A stretch of DNA of 64,000 bases from Oscheius sp. JU75 (taxonomy: Eukaryota; Nematoda; Chromadorea; Rhabditida; Rhabditidae): contig JASJZC010000001.1 of the NCBI GenBank assembly GCA_037178855.1, positions 2,046,001 through 2,110,000 of the forward strand. Reading direction: 5' to 3'. Position 1 is the first letter of the stretch, and every line of letters starts with the position of its first letter. The notes beneath the pieces are model-generated. The model searched no databases. It was not told the DNA's origin and saw nothing but the letters and a program-made list of their open reading frames with translations. This document shows positions 17,237 through 28,766 of the stretch, one piece after another. The translations under genes were made by a program, and so were the position numbers.

Positions 17237-19134
17237 GAAAATGAATTATCTCCAGCGCGCACAACCTCGGCTGTTTTTGGCTGAAAGAGAAACGAAAAGA
17301 CAATGGCCAGCACCGATGACTGATTGGCTAGCGACGCCTGGTAATGGAAGAGAGAAAATGGGGGGAGGAGGGACTGATGGCTGCTAAATGTGGATGTGAA
17401 GAGGGGATAGAGAGTGTGAGATTCAATCTCAGAATGACAGATGACGAGTGCTAAAAAGCGCGTAAAATGGAGAGAGAGCTCTCTGGACATGTGTAATAGG
17501 ACAATGTGGACACGCGCCACCACAGATTCGCCCCGTTTGAACTTCTTAACTTGCCGCCAAAGAGGTTTGCGGAAGGCAAAATTGTCCTATAAATGAGGCG
17601 GGCAAAAAAGAGACGAGGTGAACAGGTGGCTGTGGCAAGGACACCACCTTACAGCCCCGAGCTGTAATTATTTTTCTTGGATCCAGGTGACATGGAGGAT
17701 GTAATGAAAACATGATGGTTCTGATTGATTGGAAGAGAAACAGAAAGAGGCAATATTAGAGAGACATAGAGACGGAGTCGCCAAAACGTTTCAAAAAGAG
17801 TCTGCGACTCACATAACGTCCGCGAATTGAGTCGTTTAACCAGCGCCAAAGTTTGAACAGCTGTTCACACAATTGAAAACACGAAAAATGCCCGATTGAG
17901 ACCCAGTAAAAACATTGGTGTCTGCCAAAAAACATGACATATTTTCCGAGAATAAGTGCAAAAGAGACGTGGAGATAAGAGACTGAGCGGGCGGCACCCA
18001 GCAGAGAGTCAAGTAGTCACTCCCAGACCAATGGTACACTGTCACTGTCTCTCTCTCTCTCTCTATCTTATGGTTCACCGAAAGAGACTGACAGAGGGCT
18101 TACGGCAGGCGATCCCGATTAGCATGCGATAATTGCCATTGACCACTACGCGGGGCGGAGACACATATCTTAAGAGTGGCCATGACGTGTTTTTTTTCGA
18201 GGGACTGAGACGGATGGATCGATGCTAATGAGCCGTACCGTTCTTCTTCGGGGGCAGCGAAGAAGACCGCACACGCGAACAGATTTTATCGCCTTTCAAA
18301 CAAACCGAATCGGCTTGACGGGCAATTAGAAAGCGAAAATGTGAGTGTGGGGAACGAAATGACTACCAGAGTCAGGGAAGGGAGGCAGGGAGACAGAGTG
18401 ACTCAGATGAAAATGAGTCTGCAGTCCGACGGTACAAGTGAGTCAGAATGAGCACAGAGTTGTCTGATGGTACCACGGAGGTCAAGAGCCAGAAATAGAT
18501 ATAGACAACGTCTAGCTGGTCAAACGCCATGATCAGAACATGAACAGAGAGTAAGAGACGACTGGAAGGAGCAGCCAGGATCATGGACCAGGCAACTGGA
18601 CACAGTAGAGTTCAAGGAGACAGGGAGAGTTCAGCACAAAAGGGAAGAGTATCAGTCTAGACGGACTACAGAAAGAGAGAGAGAGAGAGAGAGTAAGAGT
18701 ACATGATCCCGTGTCAAGCACTCGGACAGTACAGCCAAAAACAGAGTCTGAGAGACAGTCAAAACGGGATCGAAATGTGTGAGAACTAAGCTAGAGCATG
18801 TCAATAAATGGATGGATGTGATGCTTAATGGCCGATGCCAGTGCGTACGATCCTTATTTTGGGCAAACAAATACCACTCTGCCAATAAGTGCTACAGCCG
18901 CGCGTGTTGGGGCGCAAACACGTTGTGACAAGTAGGAGAACGCGCAGCAGATGGCCTAGGAGCAGATTGCGCGCGCGCAATGAGTAAAGAGAGGATTATC
19001 CGCGACACAATTGGGCGGACGAGGGGAGCCCAAGGAAGAGGAGAGACAATCATATGCTTGTTGTCATTTGATTCCGCGCGCTATCTTCTGTCATATTTGA
19101 TCAAACAGAGGGCCAAAAAGTGATTTTCAGCCTT

Positions 19135-19184
19135 TGTCCTACAAACTTGTAGAGCAGATCAAGAGCTACAAGTTTGCAGAACAT
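19135..19184. repeat. Palindromic repeat copy 7 (intergenic)
   Basis: Arms TCCTACAAACTTGTAGAGC and GCTACAAGTTTGCAGAACAT, with loop AGATCAAGA. It lies about 4.9 kb upstream of the groucho start. Confidence 0.75.
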
Positions 19185-19293
19185 GACTAAGACCAATCGG
19201 GATATTTTGGGATCAAAAAGATAATCGGAATTTAGAATACTGAATACGCGCGAAACTCTTGTAGTGCGAGTTTAAATGTCATCGCGCTCTGCG

Positions 19294-19358
19294 GCACGTG
19301 GCCAAATGGCTAGCACTCTCGCCCTCGAGCCGAAAGATGGCGGGTTCGATTCTTCCGA
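19294..19358 (+). tRNA. tRNA-like sequence, possible tRNA pseudogene
   Basis: It has an A-box-like GTGGCCAAATGGCTAGC, an anticodon-arm-like GCCCTCGAGCC and a T-arm core GCGGGTTCGATTCTTC. Acceptor-stem pairing is poor, so a pseudogene or SINE head is more likely than a functional tRNA. Confidence 0.35.
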
Positions 19359-19499
19359 GAGGAAATTTAACTTCTTTTACGTGCTAAGAAGCTCTAGACT
19401 GACTACCAGGCCGTTTGGTAGCTAAATCCAGACAAAACCATCCAAGATATAGTCTATTTCCAACGTCCAGCGGCAGCAAGCCAAATAAATTTAAATAAC

Positions 19500-19580
19500 C
19501 GGGGCCCGATCCCACGACCTCGCGGTCGGTGGACGGCGCCACTTGGCGTTGCGCCAAGAGTGCATAACAGGTGAGCGCCT
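19500..19580 (-). repeat. tRNA-like sequence, minus strand
   Basis: The minus strand reads AGGTCGTGGGATCGGGCCC, a T-arm/B-box-like core. It is preceded by TTGGCGCAACGCCAAGTGGC, an almost perfect short hairpin. It lies between the 19294 element and the DDE transposase fragment. Confidence 0.3.
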
Positions 19581-19715
19581 TCCGAACAGAGAACAAGGTG
19601 ATAGGCCGCGCTAAACAGTATTTTGGAGCTGTATTTTTGATTGACCGGGATTGTGTGGCTGTATTTTCATCTCTCATAAAAAAAACAAAACAGCAAACAA
19701 CATAACAACAATATC

Positions 19716-20231
19716 TCAAAAAGTGAATGGAGTCCAATCCATTGTCCACTCGACCTGAGCCGGAGCTTCTCCTTCGTCCGATTCGATGGCCTCCTCATCA
19801 ACAACATCAGCAGCTTCGTCCATAGCATCGCATTCTGCCACGATGGCATTGGCAGAGAGATTGAGACCGTCCTTTGTGATGAAGTCTAGCTCGTTCTTTC
19901 TTGCATTGTCGAAGAACCGACGAGCCAGTTCAGGGCTCATGCCGTCTAGAAGATCTAGAGCCTTGCATCTGACTTGCTCCAGTTTCTCTTGACCGGTAGC
20001 ATCCTTGCAGATGATGTCTTTCAGCCAAGCCCATACGTGCTCAATAGGATTGAGAATACAGTGATGGGGCGGCAGGAAGAGCAGCTCGACCCCATGAAGA
20101 GAGGCGAGGACTTCGGACTTGCAGATGCGCAAACCGTGGCGACCACCTCGGCTGTCAATGAATGTCGTCAGCTGATCGACTACAACAGTCTTTGAGGCTG
20201 TTGGATCACAGGCTCGGCCATATTTCCTCAA
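19716..20231 (-). pseudogene. DDE_3-type transposase fragment (Tc1/mariner-IS630 superfamily)
   Basis: A 171-residue frame contains LLFLPPHHCILNPIEHVWAW, the hallmark of the last catalytic block of DDE superfamily endonucleases (PP..C.LNPIE..W), with the third acidic residue in NPIE. Residues upstream (VVVDQLTTFIDSRGGRHGL) fit the strand just before it. The first two catalytic aspartates and the DNA-binding domain are absent. The C-terminal tail is acidic. No terminal repeats were identified, so it is a truncated remnant unless spliced to distant exons. The open frame is long for a fossil, so recent insertion or domestication is possible. Confidence 0.6.
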
Positions 20232-20384
20232 GTATGCGGCAATTTTTTAATAAAAAAAAAAATAATAGCAATAGAAGAAAATGAAGGAAAAAATGAAAAA
20301 AAAAACGAAAAAAATTTGAATTCGCGCCGGATTTTTGGAGTCCGCGCCGCGAGACCTTTCGCGTTCTACCTTTAAAGAATTCGT

Positions 20385-23340
20385 AAGTCACAGCGTTTTA
20401 CGCGCGTCGCCACTTTTTCAAATCGGGCACAAACGCCGCTCGTTTTCTTAAGTACAGTATCCTACAAAAATCATGGTTCAAATCGGTTTTGGCACAGAAT
20501 ACCATACCCAGATTAATCTAAGAAGCGCGCGTTGCGCGGATTTCCTACTCTTCGAGCACCAGTTTCTTATTTTTTTTCTTTATTTTTGAAGAATTTTGTG
20601 CAGAAATCAGATCATTAGAAAAACCTAGAGCTAATAACAAGTTTATAAACCGTTTTTCTCAAAACACGAGCGGCTAAATAGTTGTGAAAGCGCCATGAAC
20701 TCGAATTTTTCGAGCTTTGCTAAGAGAAGACCAAATATACTTTCCAATAGTCACAAAAAGCCAAAGACTGATACCAAGCTAGTTCAGACTAATGTTAAGC
20801 CCATTCTAGAGAGTATTGGTCCAGAGTTTGTGGAAGCCAATACTTTCAATGACGATAGAATGCATTTCTCCCCAAGTTTTCTCGACAGTGTCTCCACTTG
20901 TCGCTCGTTAGTTACAGTTGAGACTTCCATCACGCCCTATAAAAGGCGAAGGCGTCAGTTTGTGGACGGAGATGGTTTCCAAATTTATCACGCCTCCTGT
21001 CAGACAGAACTATTAACATCTAGTCAAAAATCTCAGACTGATGTATTACGTTCCTCGTCTCGTGGTGTCCAAGCTGAACTAGGTGATGCGAACTTCGTTC
21101 AAACGATTTCCACTCTTCGAAACATCGTTGAAAGACAAAGCAAGTATATTGTTAGGCTCAAGCAAAGGGTTAGCGTGATGATTCTAGAAAAGAAGGCTGC
21201 TGCAAAAAGAGCAAAGCGAGCACGCATAGAGCTTCTATGCAACAAGAAAAATCGTCTATCCCCCATGGACACTTTGGTAATGTTGAAATCTTTCAATATC
21301 TCCTGGGGCATGTACAGACGACTGAAGACACATCTTAGTCGTCATGCGAACCACGATCCCTTTGCTCCGTACAACGTGACACATTCACTTGCACAAGAGC
21401 TGTCAGTACGGGAGAAATATTTGCCGTTTTCATTCACTATACAGGATGGAAAAGGTGCAGATTTTAGCACTCACGGTATAGGTTTACAGAACATTGGCGA
21501 TTCCCTTACTCAGAGAGTTCAAAGTCTCTACGACTCCGGCAAACTTTTGCAAGGAGAACAGTTTGGAAATAAGCTATGGGTATCTATCATCGGAGATAAG
21601 GGCGGTTTCTATACCAAACTCTGCCTCCTCATTGGAAATGTCCCGAATACTAATTCCCGAGCTAATCTCCTCTTAGTACGTGTCTACAAAGGATCTGACA
21701 GTAACCAGTTCATGAATAACTGTTTCAAGTCCCAGATCGACGAGCTAAATTCACTGCGGTTTGTTACCATCTTGACCGGCAGCGGCTCTGAAAATCTGGA
21801 GATGGTTTCTTACTGGCGATATGATGTTCCTCTACGAGTGTTACGGTCATCAGGGCCCTTCCTCTACCCATAACTGCCTTATCTGTGATTTCCGTCGTAC
21901 AACGAAAGGTATTCCGAGTCAACAATGGACATAACGAGCAATCGTTGACGGAAAACTTTCGGGAGACAGCGTTAGAAACGAGCAGTATGCACTGTTTCCA
22001 AAAATCGATCTAACAAACATAATTCCTCCGTCGCTACATATTATTATGGGTATAGCTAACTTTTTCATTGATGCCCTCGAAGCTAAGGCTATAGCAGAAG
22101 ATGCTCATCTCGTGGCGAAAAATGTAGACATTCAGAAACGTAGTCAGTTGAAATCTATGCTGTCTTCTGTCAAAAATGATCAAGCACTAGCCAAGGAGAG
22201 GCATCGATCGGTCACTCAACAGCTCAAAAGATCGCGTCAAGTTTTGGTACTCTTTGATGCTGTGAAACGTGCTAAAGTGCCTGCCTCTTCCGCGATTTTA
22301 GAGCAAATAACATCGATACTGAAGATCGTTGGATTAACTGCGACATGTGTAAAGCTGCCTATCACGTCATTTGCGTGCCTATTCTCACCATAGAAGCTGA
22401 AGCACGTTATGACACGACTTTCTTTGCCTGTGGCGATTGTTCAGGAATGTCTTTTGATGATCGTCTGAAAAGTGCCCAGGACCAGGCTAATACTTTGAAC
22501 ATAGATATGAAAGCTACCGAGAATGAGGCAAGTCAATTGACAGAAAGAGTAAATGAGTTTTCCAACGCGCTCGGCAATGCAGGACCGAAAATGAAAGAGC
22601 TGGAGAGCATGTTTTCAAAATGCGGTGCAGATAAGAGAGCGTATTTCCAGAAATTCACTGGTAACCACGTTCGAAAGTTGCTGCAGCACGAAAATGCTAA
22701 GAAACTCTGGAGCCTGTTTCCCAACGACTATGAAAGTGAATCCTACCTGAGATTTACGGAAGCACTGGCGAAAGTACAAGGTTTCTCCAAAAGTTCATTT
22801 CTTACGCAAGAAGAAATAATCGATTTGAACGTCTCTTTGGTCGAAATGCTAAGCGAGCTTCAAAATGCGAACAAAGATATGTCAATGACTCCTAAGCTTC
22901 ATATGCTCGTTGAACATGTACCGGAATTTGTCGTCAAACACAAAACTTGGGGCCTCATTTCAGAACAGCCCATTGAGGCTTTACATGCTTACTATAATGA
23001 ACAGGAAAGAAGATTCTGCGCCATTCGAGATCCTGTTCTACGCCTAAAGATGATCGCCAACGAAGTATCCTTCCAAAATTATTTGTTTGATAAGTACTAA
23101 ATTGTTAAATTACTTCTTTTTGGTGATATTTTTGATGCTTTGTTGTTATAATAGTTATTCTGTCATTAAGTAAATCTATTTGACCTAAAATTGTGGAAAA
23201 GGGAAAAGAATAATAGATGGGAAAGTATGTGGCTGACGAAATAAAAGAGATCTAATTTTGAATTCCCGCCCTCGAAATAAAAAAATTGGCGCGAGAAAAA
23301 GTGGCGACGCTTTTTGCATGGGCGTAAAACGCCGTGAAGT
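20385..23340 (+). mobile_element. 2.9-kb DNA transposon with CAC-ended inverted repeats and AAGT target duplication
   Basis: The element spans 20389-23336. Its left end reads CACAGCGTTTTACGC then GCGTCGCCACTTTTTC. The right end, reverse complemented, reads CACGGCGTTTTACGC, 11 extra bases, then GCGTCGCCACTTTTTC. Both ends are flanked by AAGT (20385-20388 and 23337-23340), a good 4-bp target-site duplication. Inside are plus-strand fragments of a single long protein (20695-23100). The termini resemble CAC-type ends known from several cut-and-paste families, but the protein was not placed in a named superfamily. Confidence 0.8.
20695..23100 (+). pseudogene. Presumed transposase of the 2.9-kb element, broken by frameshifts and a stop
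   Basis: Three blocks read as one protein: 20695 to about 21815, about 21821-22360 in a second frame, and about 22360-23100 back in the first frame. An in-frame TAA lies at 21932-21934. The N-terminal block has a Lys/Arg-rich coiled segment and LWVSIIGDKGGFYTKLCLLI. The middle block has GHQGPSSTHNCLICDF, a C-x-x-C zinc-knuckle-like pattern. The C-terminal block has TPKLHMLVEHVPEFVVKHKT and GLISEQPIEALHAYYNEQER. The GDKGG...TK, GHQG and KLH...E..E.LH pattern recalls large unannotated proteins encoded by nematode and cnidarian repeats (recollection, unverified). The glutamates in the last block are candidates for the third catalytic acid (inference). Confidence 0.65.
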
Positions 23341-24279
23341 GCCGCTGGCCGTTGGAAATAGACTATAACCATTTCTAAACTGTAATTCCTTCATATTTTT
23401 TTTTCCGAAACTAGCCTTTTCAGTTTACCAGCTTTCCAAAACTTTTCCAGTAGATCGAGCAACTCTACGACACTAAAAACTGATCCCGACAATGCTACTA
23501 TAAACCTGAAACAACCTTCCTCTATGAACACTTTTACCAGGGTCAGATTCAATTTTCTAGCCCCGAGAAACTTCAAGAAGGCCCTATAAAAGAAGTGATC
23601 ATAAACGAAGAGAGCTCCCTTCTCCCATGCTCAAAATAATTAATTCCACACATACACATACTGGACAAGAAGACGTCTCACGCTCGTGTCTTTGGGGGCT
23701 GTTACTTCTCAATTAGGCAATCCAAATAGACGGCAGCTCGAGAAATGCAATTATGGCTCTCCGCCAATCATCACACAAGAAAGCAGCATTTATCTTCAGT
23801 TTTCTTGATAGTTTGCGTGTCGAACTAGACGTATCTGGTGTACTTTTCGATACTGAATCGATTTAACACGCTTAGAGCCCGCGAAAACGTGTGTAAAGTA
23901 CCAAAAAAAAAATGCTGAAGAGGCTGAAACGCAAGATCCCCAAAATTCCCGCGCAAATTTCAGATTTAAAAAAATCCGCAATACCTTTCGCTTGTGTGTA
24001 AAGTCAGTGTTATCCGTGGACTATGAAAAAAAAATGAACTAAGAGACCACGGAAAGGAGTTGTTTTGTCCCGAAGACAGAAAGATGGCACGGAGAGGGTG
24101 CGAGGCGGCCAGACAAATGAATGGGAACACACACTAGTTGCTCAAGTATAACCACATGGACTCGTTTATTATGTGCTTCTTTTTGAGGGCGCGAAGAGAA
24201 GAGAGAGAATCCTTCTTCCTTCCAATGAGGCCATACGGCTTTTGGAGAGCGGCTTTTGTGGAGTTGCGGAACCTGTGAA
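23341..24279. other. Intergenic region between transposon and SMG5 3' end
   Basis: No gene was recognised. It contains short A/T runs and scattered open frames under 65 codons. A 3' end signal for SMG5 would lie near its right boundary. Confidence 0.5.
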
Positions 24280-27200
24280 CTAGCTGTTGGTCCTCTTCCA
24301 GCGCTCCATGAAGCTCTTGATGTTGTAGGCGACGACGTCTGGAAAGGGAGGAATATACTTTAATGGTCTGCTTCCTCCAATGGTCTGCTATAAACTACTA
24401 CTATTACTGTGAAAATCAATAGTCAACTATGTATGGATACCCATCATCCTCTGAACCCGATTGAGCACTTATGTACCCATACTCAGCTTTTCAGCCTCAA
24501 TAGTCTCCTAGGTACTCATACTCTTCTTCTGAAATGCGGGCCTGCGAATGTATACTGTCAACTATGGCAATGATCTGTCGCTGTCCAGATCTGTCTGAAC
24601 TTTTTTGGTATTTGTGCATATATGTGACAGATAGTATTCAAATTTGAACATCATTTCCAAATCTTACTACTTACAATCTATCTCTCTTATCTACTACTTT
24701 CTTTTCCGAAATCTGTCCTAATCCCGCCCTCTTATCAGCTGCTCGAGGTGCCAATACGGGATGCGAGGAGAGCGAGTGCAATGATACTAATTCGCGGGAG
24801 AGACAGATGTTAGCCATCAAATCTCTCTGACTCACATCAAGTGTCCAGATTTAATCGTTCCCCTCTGACCCCGGGATCGGGTCATAAATGCTCTCCGGGA
24901 GTCCTAACAAAAACATACCTGTATACTTGTTGACATTGTCGGCGGTGGTCAGAATCGCGACCAGATCACTGCCAATCTTTTCAGCACCGCGGTCCGCGGT
25001 AGTCGCGAGTACTTGGGCAACTTCCAAGTGGGTGGCGCCCTTGATGACACGGAGTTGACCACCGGATTGCTTCTTCTCGATGAAGCGCATCGCGTCGCGG
25101 ATGCCGGGACCGGTGCTCTGAAAAATAATGGGTACTTTTTTATATTTTATGATTCACTAACTACTATGAACTGTAGTTATTACCCTAATTACACATCCAA
25201 TACAGTAACTTGGCTAACGAGAAATGACTGGCGCCTAATAGGAATATACGGGCTACGATGATGGCGCATTACTAGATTATTAATTTTCTGTTAAAGTAAT
25301 TACTGTCAAAAACTTTGGAATTATGTGTAGTGGAAAACATGTTGCAAGACAGTTGACAACTTTGCAAATTTAAAGCTATTCTTTCCATTCGAAGGCTGCA
25401 ACGCAACAAAATACAAGCAAAAATAATCAGAAAGTCTCACCTTCATACGATCCAGTTCCCCCAGCACGAAAAGCGGTACAATCGGAATCACGGCCGTCTT
25501 TCCTCCTCCCATTAGGGTCCTCACAGCCGATAGATGTCTCTCCAGAACCGGGTAGTCCAGAATCACGTAGATTGGCAGCCAGTTGTTGTCCTCCGTCTAA
25601 AATCTCATTAATTCAGTGCTTTTTTTGAGAGATTTCCGGCTGAAAAATAGCCGTTTGGACAGCAGCTTAATCACACAGAGCCACTCTAGGAAATGGGATT
25701 TTGTCGTGCTGGCCGAGCGTGGCGAGCCCATTGTCCCTGTGTGTTCCAGATGCGTTTTCCGTCAAATGAGAGAATCGAGGGGGATGCCGAACCTTTTTCG
25801 CCGCCTGATGAATGACGGCCTTGTCGACATGGAGCAGGCCGATCTTTTTGCGCAGAGTAGAGGGATCGACGGGCTTGCGACGACGGAAATAGTCGGCAAA
25901 TTCGACGTCAGTTTCCGAAGTTGTGGTCAGGATGTCGGTCCAGTAGGAGAGCTGCGCCTGGGCCGCTTCGAGGCTGTAAAATATACGTTTTGCTTAGGAA
26001 GAAAGTTTATGCTTGAGCATGGGAAAATTCCCAGTATTGTTACGCAAAAATGTGAGATTCATACCCCGAGAAAGAGACATTGCAGGCCCAAAAAAAGCTA
26101 TGCTGCAATTGAAGGATTTGAACCAGAGACTTTAAATGAGTTGATGCGCACTCCAAAGTTAAAATGGCATCTCCGTCCGTCGTCTCTGGATTGAGCGCCT
26201 GTGAAAGAAGACAAAAAAGCCAACTTTGGTAGAATTTGCCTGGACGAAGGGCTGACTAGCAAAAGGCCATTATCGATGGAAACAATGGTACTTTTGTGCT
26301 ACTCCGGACGACTTTGCCTAGTTGTACCCGCGCAGAATAAGTTCGTAGTCAGTAGTAATTAGTTACGATTTTGATATCCAAAGTTATTTCAAGTAGTAGA
26401 AGTCTGTTACAAAGCACTGTAATTATAAACTTTAGAGATACGTTGATAGTGTAACTACTGTATCATAAAAGAATAGAGGCTACTTTTTGAATGTTTCCTA
26501 ACCCTGCCAGTTCAGAAAGCCTACCCAGTTTCTCCAGAGTTCAAAGCCGGTCCATTGAGTAGCCAGTCGGCCTCCTCGACCGAACATTCCTCATTTTTAA
26601 TTGGCAGCACTCGATTGATGTCATTCAGTCTATCAATCAGGCGGTCTGTCAGGGCACCAAGCGTCTAAATGCCTATTTTTAAGTTGCTTACAAATCCGAA
26701 AACCTCAGGAACCGATGCCGGAATTACAAGGACTTTCTTGTCGATGGCTGCCAGATAAGCCTGGGTGTGGGTCAGCCACTGACAACAGGTTGAAAGGTAC
26801 CAAAGAGCCGGGATCTCGTCGTCTTTCTCGCTCGGCTCTTCCTCGTCTTCCTCCTCAGAGCTGCTGGCCGAGGAGAGCTGTCGCCGGCGACGTCCGGGTA
26901 CAAGTACTTCTTGACTGATGGTCGTCGGCTTCTTCTTCTTCAAGAGCATGATGAAGAGGTCGGCCAGAAGCTGGATCGGGATCAGGTAGTAGTCGTCTGG
27001 AAACGTGGGGACTTACTGACTAGTGAAAGTAAAAGTCCTCAAATGAGCTCATTCGACCTCGCCCTATCATAATACCATAAACAATGAAAAAAATATGTAC
27101 GCTACGTTGCGGGAAGGATGGGAACATGAAAAGGAGACAACCCCAGTGAACAAACGGGTAGGAGTGGAATACACGGGAATTTTTGACTCTGTTCGGATAG

Positions 27201-28628
27201 AATGAGCTCGAGGCAGCCCTTTCTTAGCAATCTACCGTTTTTAAAGTTTCCGCCGCAGTTTTAGAGCTTCGGCGTTACCTAGTTGCCAAGGTAGTGTCTG
27301 TCGACGAGCCTTCCATTTAATTTGTTTTTTACTAAAGTATTATAGAAAATGTCATCCGACTACGCTACTGAACTTTGCCCAGCTCTCGACTTGCCGAAGA
27401 CGGTTTCCTATTACAAATAACAACGCTTTGCAAAGTTGGGAAGGGTATTAACTTCGAAAATCCACACAAAACACGTACCTGGAAGTCGACTTGGCAGAAT
27501 AGCATGTGCCACGACCAGGGACTGCACAATCATGGGCAGATTTCCCTGCACGTATTCTTCGTCCCCATCCGCCTCGATAATCCCAGCCAACTTGTTGAAT
27601 TCCACCACCATTTCTCGGCGTCTAAAGTCACTTTTTATGGGATAATTGGCGGGAAACCTACTTGATTTCGAAGACCATGTACTGAATGATATTCATAGCG
27701 CGCTGGAGGAGCGGGGGATTTGTCTCCTGCTCCACGAGCGACTTTTTCAGGTTCTCCGCCGCGTTTTTGAAGCTCTCCTTGGCGGCTAAGCTGAGGAGGA
27801 AAAAGCGCACAGCTCGGATTCCCTTCTGCTGCACAGCAAGCTGATTGAAGGGCTTCCCTATCTCGGGATTGGCCTCTACTGCCTTACGATATTCCAAGGT
27901 AGCCAGCGGCGATTGGCTGTATCTGAAAAATGGGGAGATGTGGTTTGAAAAAGTGAGCTTTTTGGTGTAGAAAGTAGGCCATTTTACAGGATACAAGTTC
28001 TGATTTCACTGACAAATTAGTAGCCTTTATATTTTGTAGTGTTTTTTCCACTACGATCCACGTATGTTTCCCGAAAAAATGAGCATCCTCAAAGGGCTAA
28101 ATTCTCCATATCGCTAGTTAATAACGAACAAAGCATGTTTTGAAACAAAAGGAAAATTTTTTAGGGGGCTGACGGACAGGCCCCATTTCTGGGCCTACGA
28201 CGCTTTTTCTGCTTTAAAATAATAGGGAGGTTGTCCAGTGAACGAAAACAGTCAAAAGAATTCTTACCTCATCAAATCGCCGAGCATGATGTAGTATCTG
28301 GCCACATTTCTCGACGGGGTCAGTAGAAAGGCTATAATCTCGCCGATAAAGATATGAATCATGTGATTCATGAAATCCGAGTACATTCTCATCTTCATCG
28401 CCTGTATCGGCTCGTAGTAGGCCGTTCTCCAGAACAGCTCGACGCCTTTCTCGCAGCCATCTGCCTCTCGTTCCGCGTCCCGAAGAAGACCAAAAATTCT
28501 GATTTTTTCTGTTTGTTTGGAGGGAAACGAGCCTACTTTTTGCGAAAAGAGGCCGCTTTCGGCGAATTGACATCCTCTGTCTTGTAAACCTTCTTCAGCT
28601 CGCGACAATTTCGTTGGATTCGTTCCAT
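24280..28628 (-). CDS. SMG5: SMG5, nonsense-mediated decay factor with 14-3-3-like/TPR and PIN domains
   Basis: SMG5 binds phosphorylated UPF1 with SMG7 and promotes decay or dephosphorylation. The start ATG at 28628 opens MERIQRNCRELKKVYKTEDV. The 14-3-3-like and TPR part includes ELFWRTAYYEPIQAMK, NVARYYIMLGDLMR, then YRKAVEANPEIGKPFNQLAV and SLAAKESFKNAAENLKKSLV, matching the SMG5 order (LLWRKVYYE..., YLGDLSRY..., IGMPFNQLG). A Ser/Glu/Asp-rich linker is at about 26820-26930. The C-terminal PIN-like domain reads VILDYPVLERHLSAVRTLM, AVIPIVPLFVLGELDRMK and GPGIRDAMRFIEKKQSGGQL. The protein ends IKSFMERWKRTNS, like the FYKQWKEIG end of human SMG5. SMG5 PIN domains usually lack the full acidic triad. 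Several introns were not bounded exactly. It lies 138 bp behind cytochrome b5. Confidence 0.9.
26103..26165 (-). repeat. tRNA-like sequence in SMG5 intron
   Basis: The minus strand carries a B-box core CTGGTTCAAATCCTTC, preceded by CATCAACTCATTTAAAGT, which is plausible as an anticodon-arm region. Weak and degenerate. Confidence 0.35.
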
Positions 28629-28766
28629 TCTGACACGATTTTTTCGCGCCAAAAAGCCGTTTAAATATCAAATCAACCATGGAATGAAAGCACTAAAAAA
28701 TCCATTAAATGCAAGTAAAATTCATTTCTAAAACATGCATAAAATAACAAAAAAAATGGAGTAAAA

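Larger units (their letters stand above)
14410..19380. promoter_or_regulatory. Gene-poor 5-kb region upstream of groucho
   Basis: No convincing exon was found on either strand. The region is unlike its surroundings. It has repeated GGCCAT/ATGGCC-type words (15552, 16441, 16464, 16588, 17311, 18177, 18827), CCAAT/ATTGG words (16639, 17324), long GAGA/CTCT purine-pyrimidine tracts, and a few CpG-rich islets (15400-15480, 18900-18990). It lies directly 5' of groucho, so a cis-regulatory function is the simplest reading, but this is inference. Frames at 15259-15560 are Arg-rich products of the CpG islet and are not accepted as genes. Confidence 0.4.

Noticed and set aside
17022-17523. Long open frames on both strands through the CTCTCTGT block
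   Set aside because: They translate only the octamer repeat (SLCLSV or RDRETERQ repeats), with no domain or splice support.
20206-20391. Frame rich in Phe/Leu just left of the 2.9-kb element
   Set aside because: It translates an A-rich tract (poly-AAA/GAAAAA) on the other strand.
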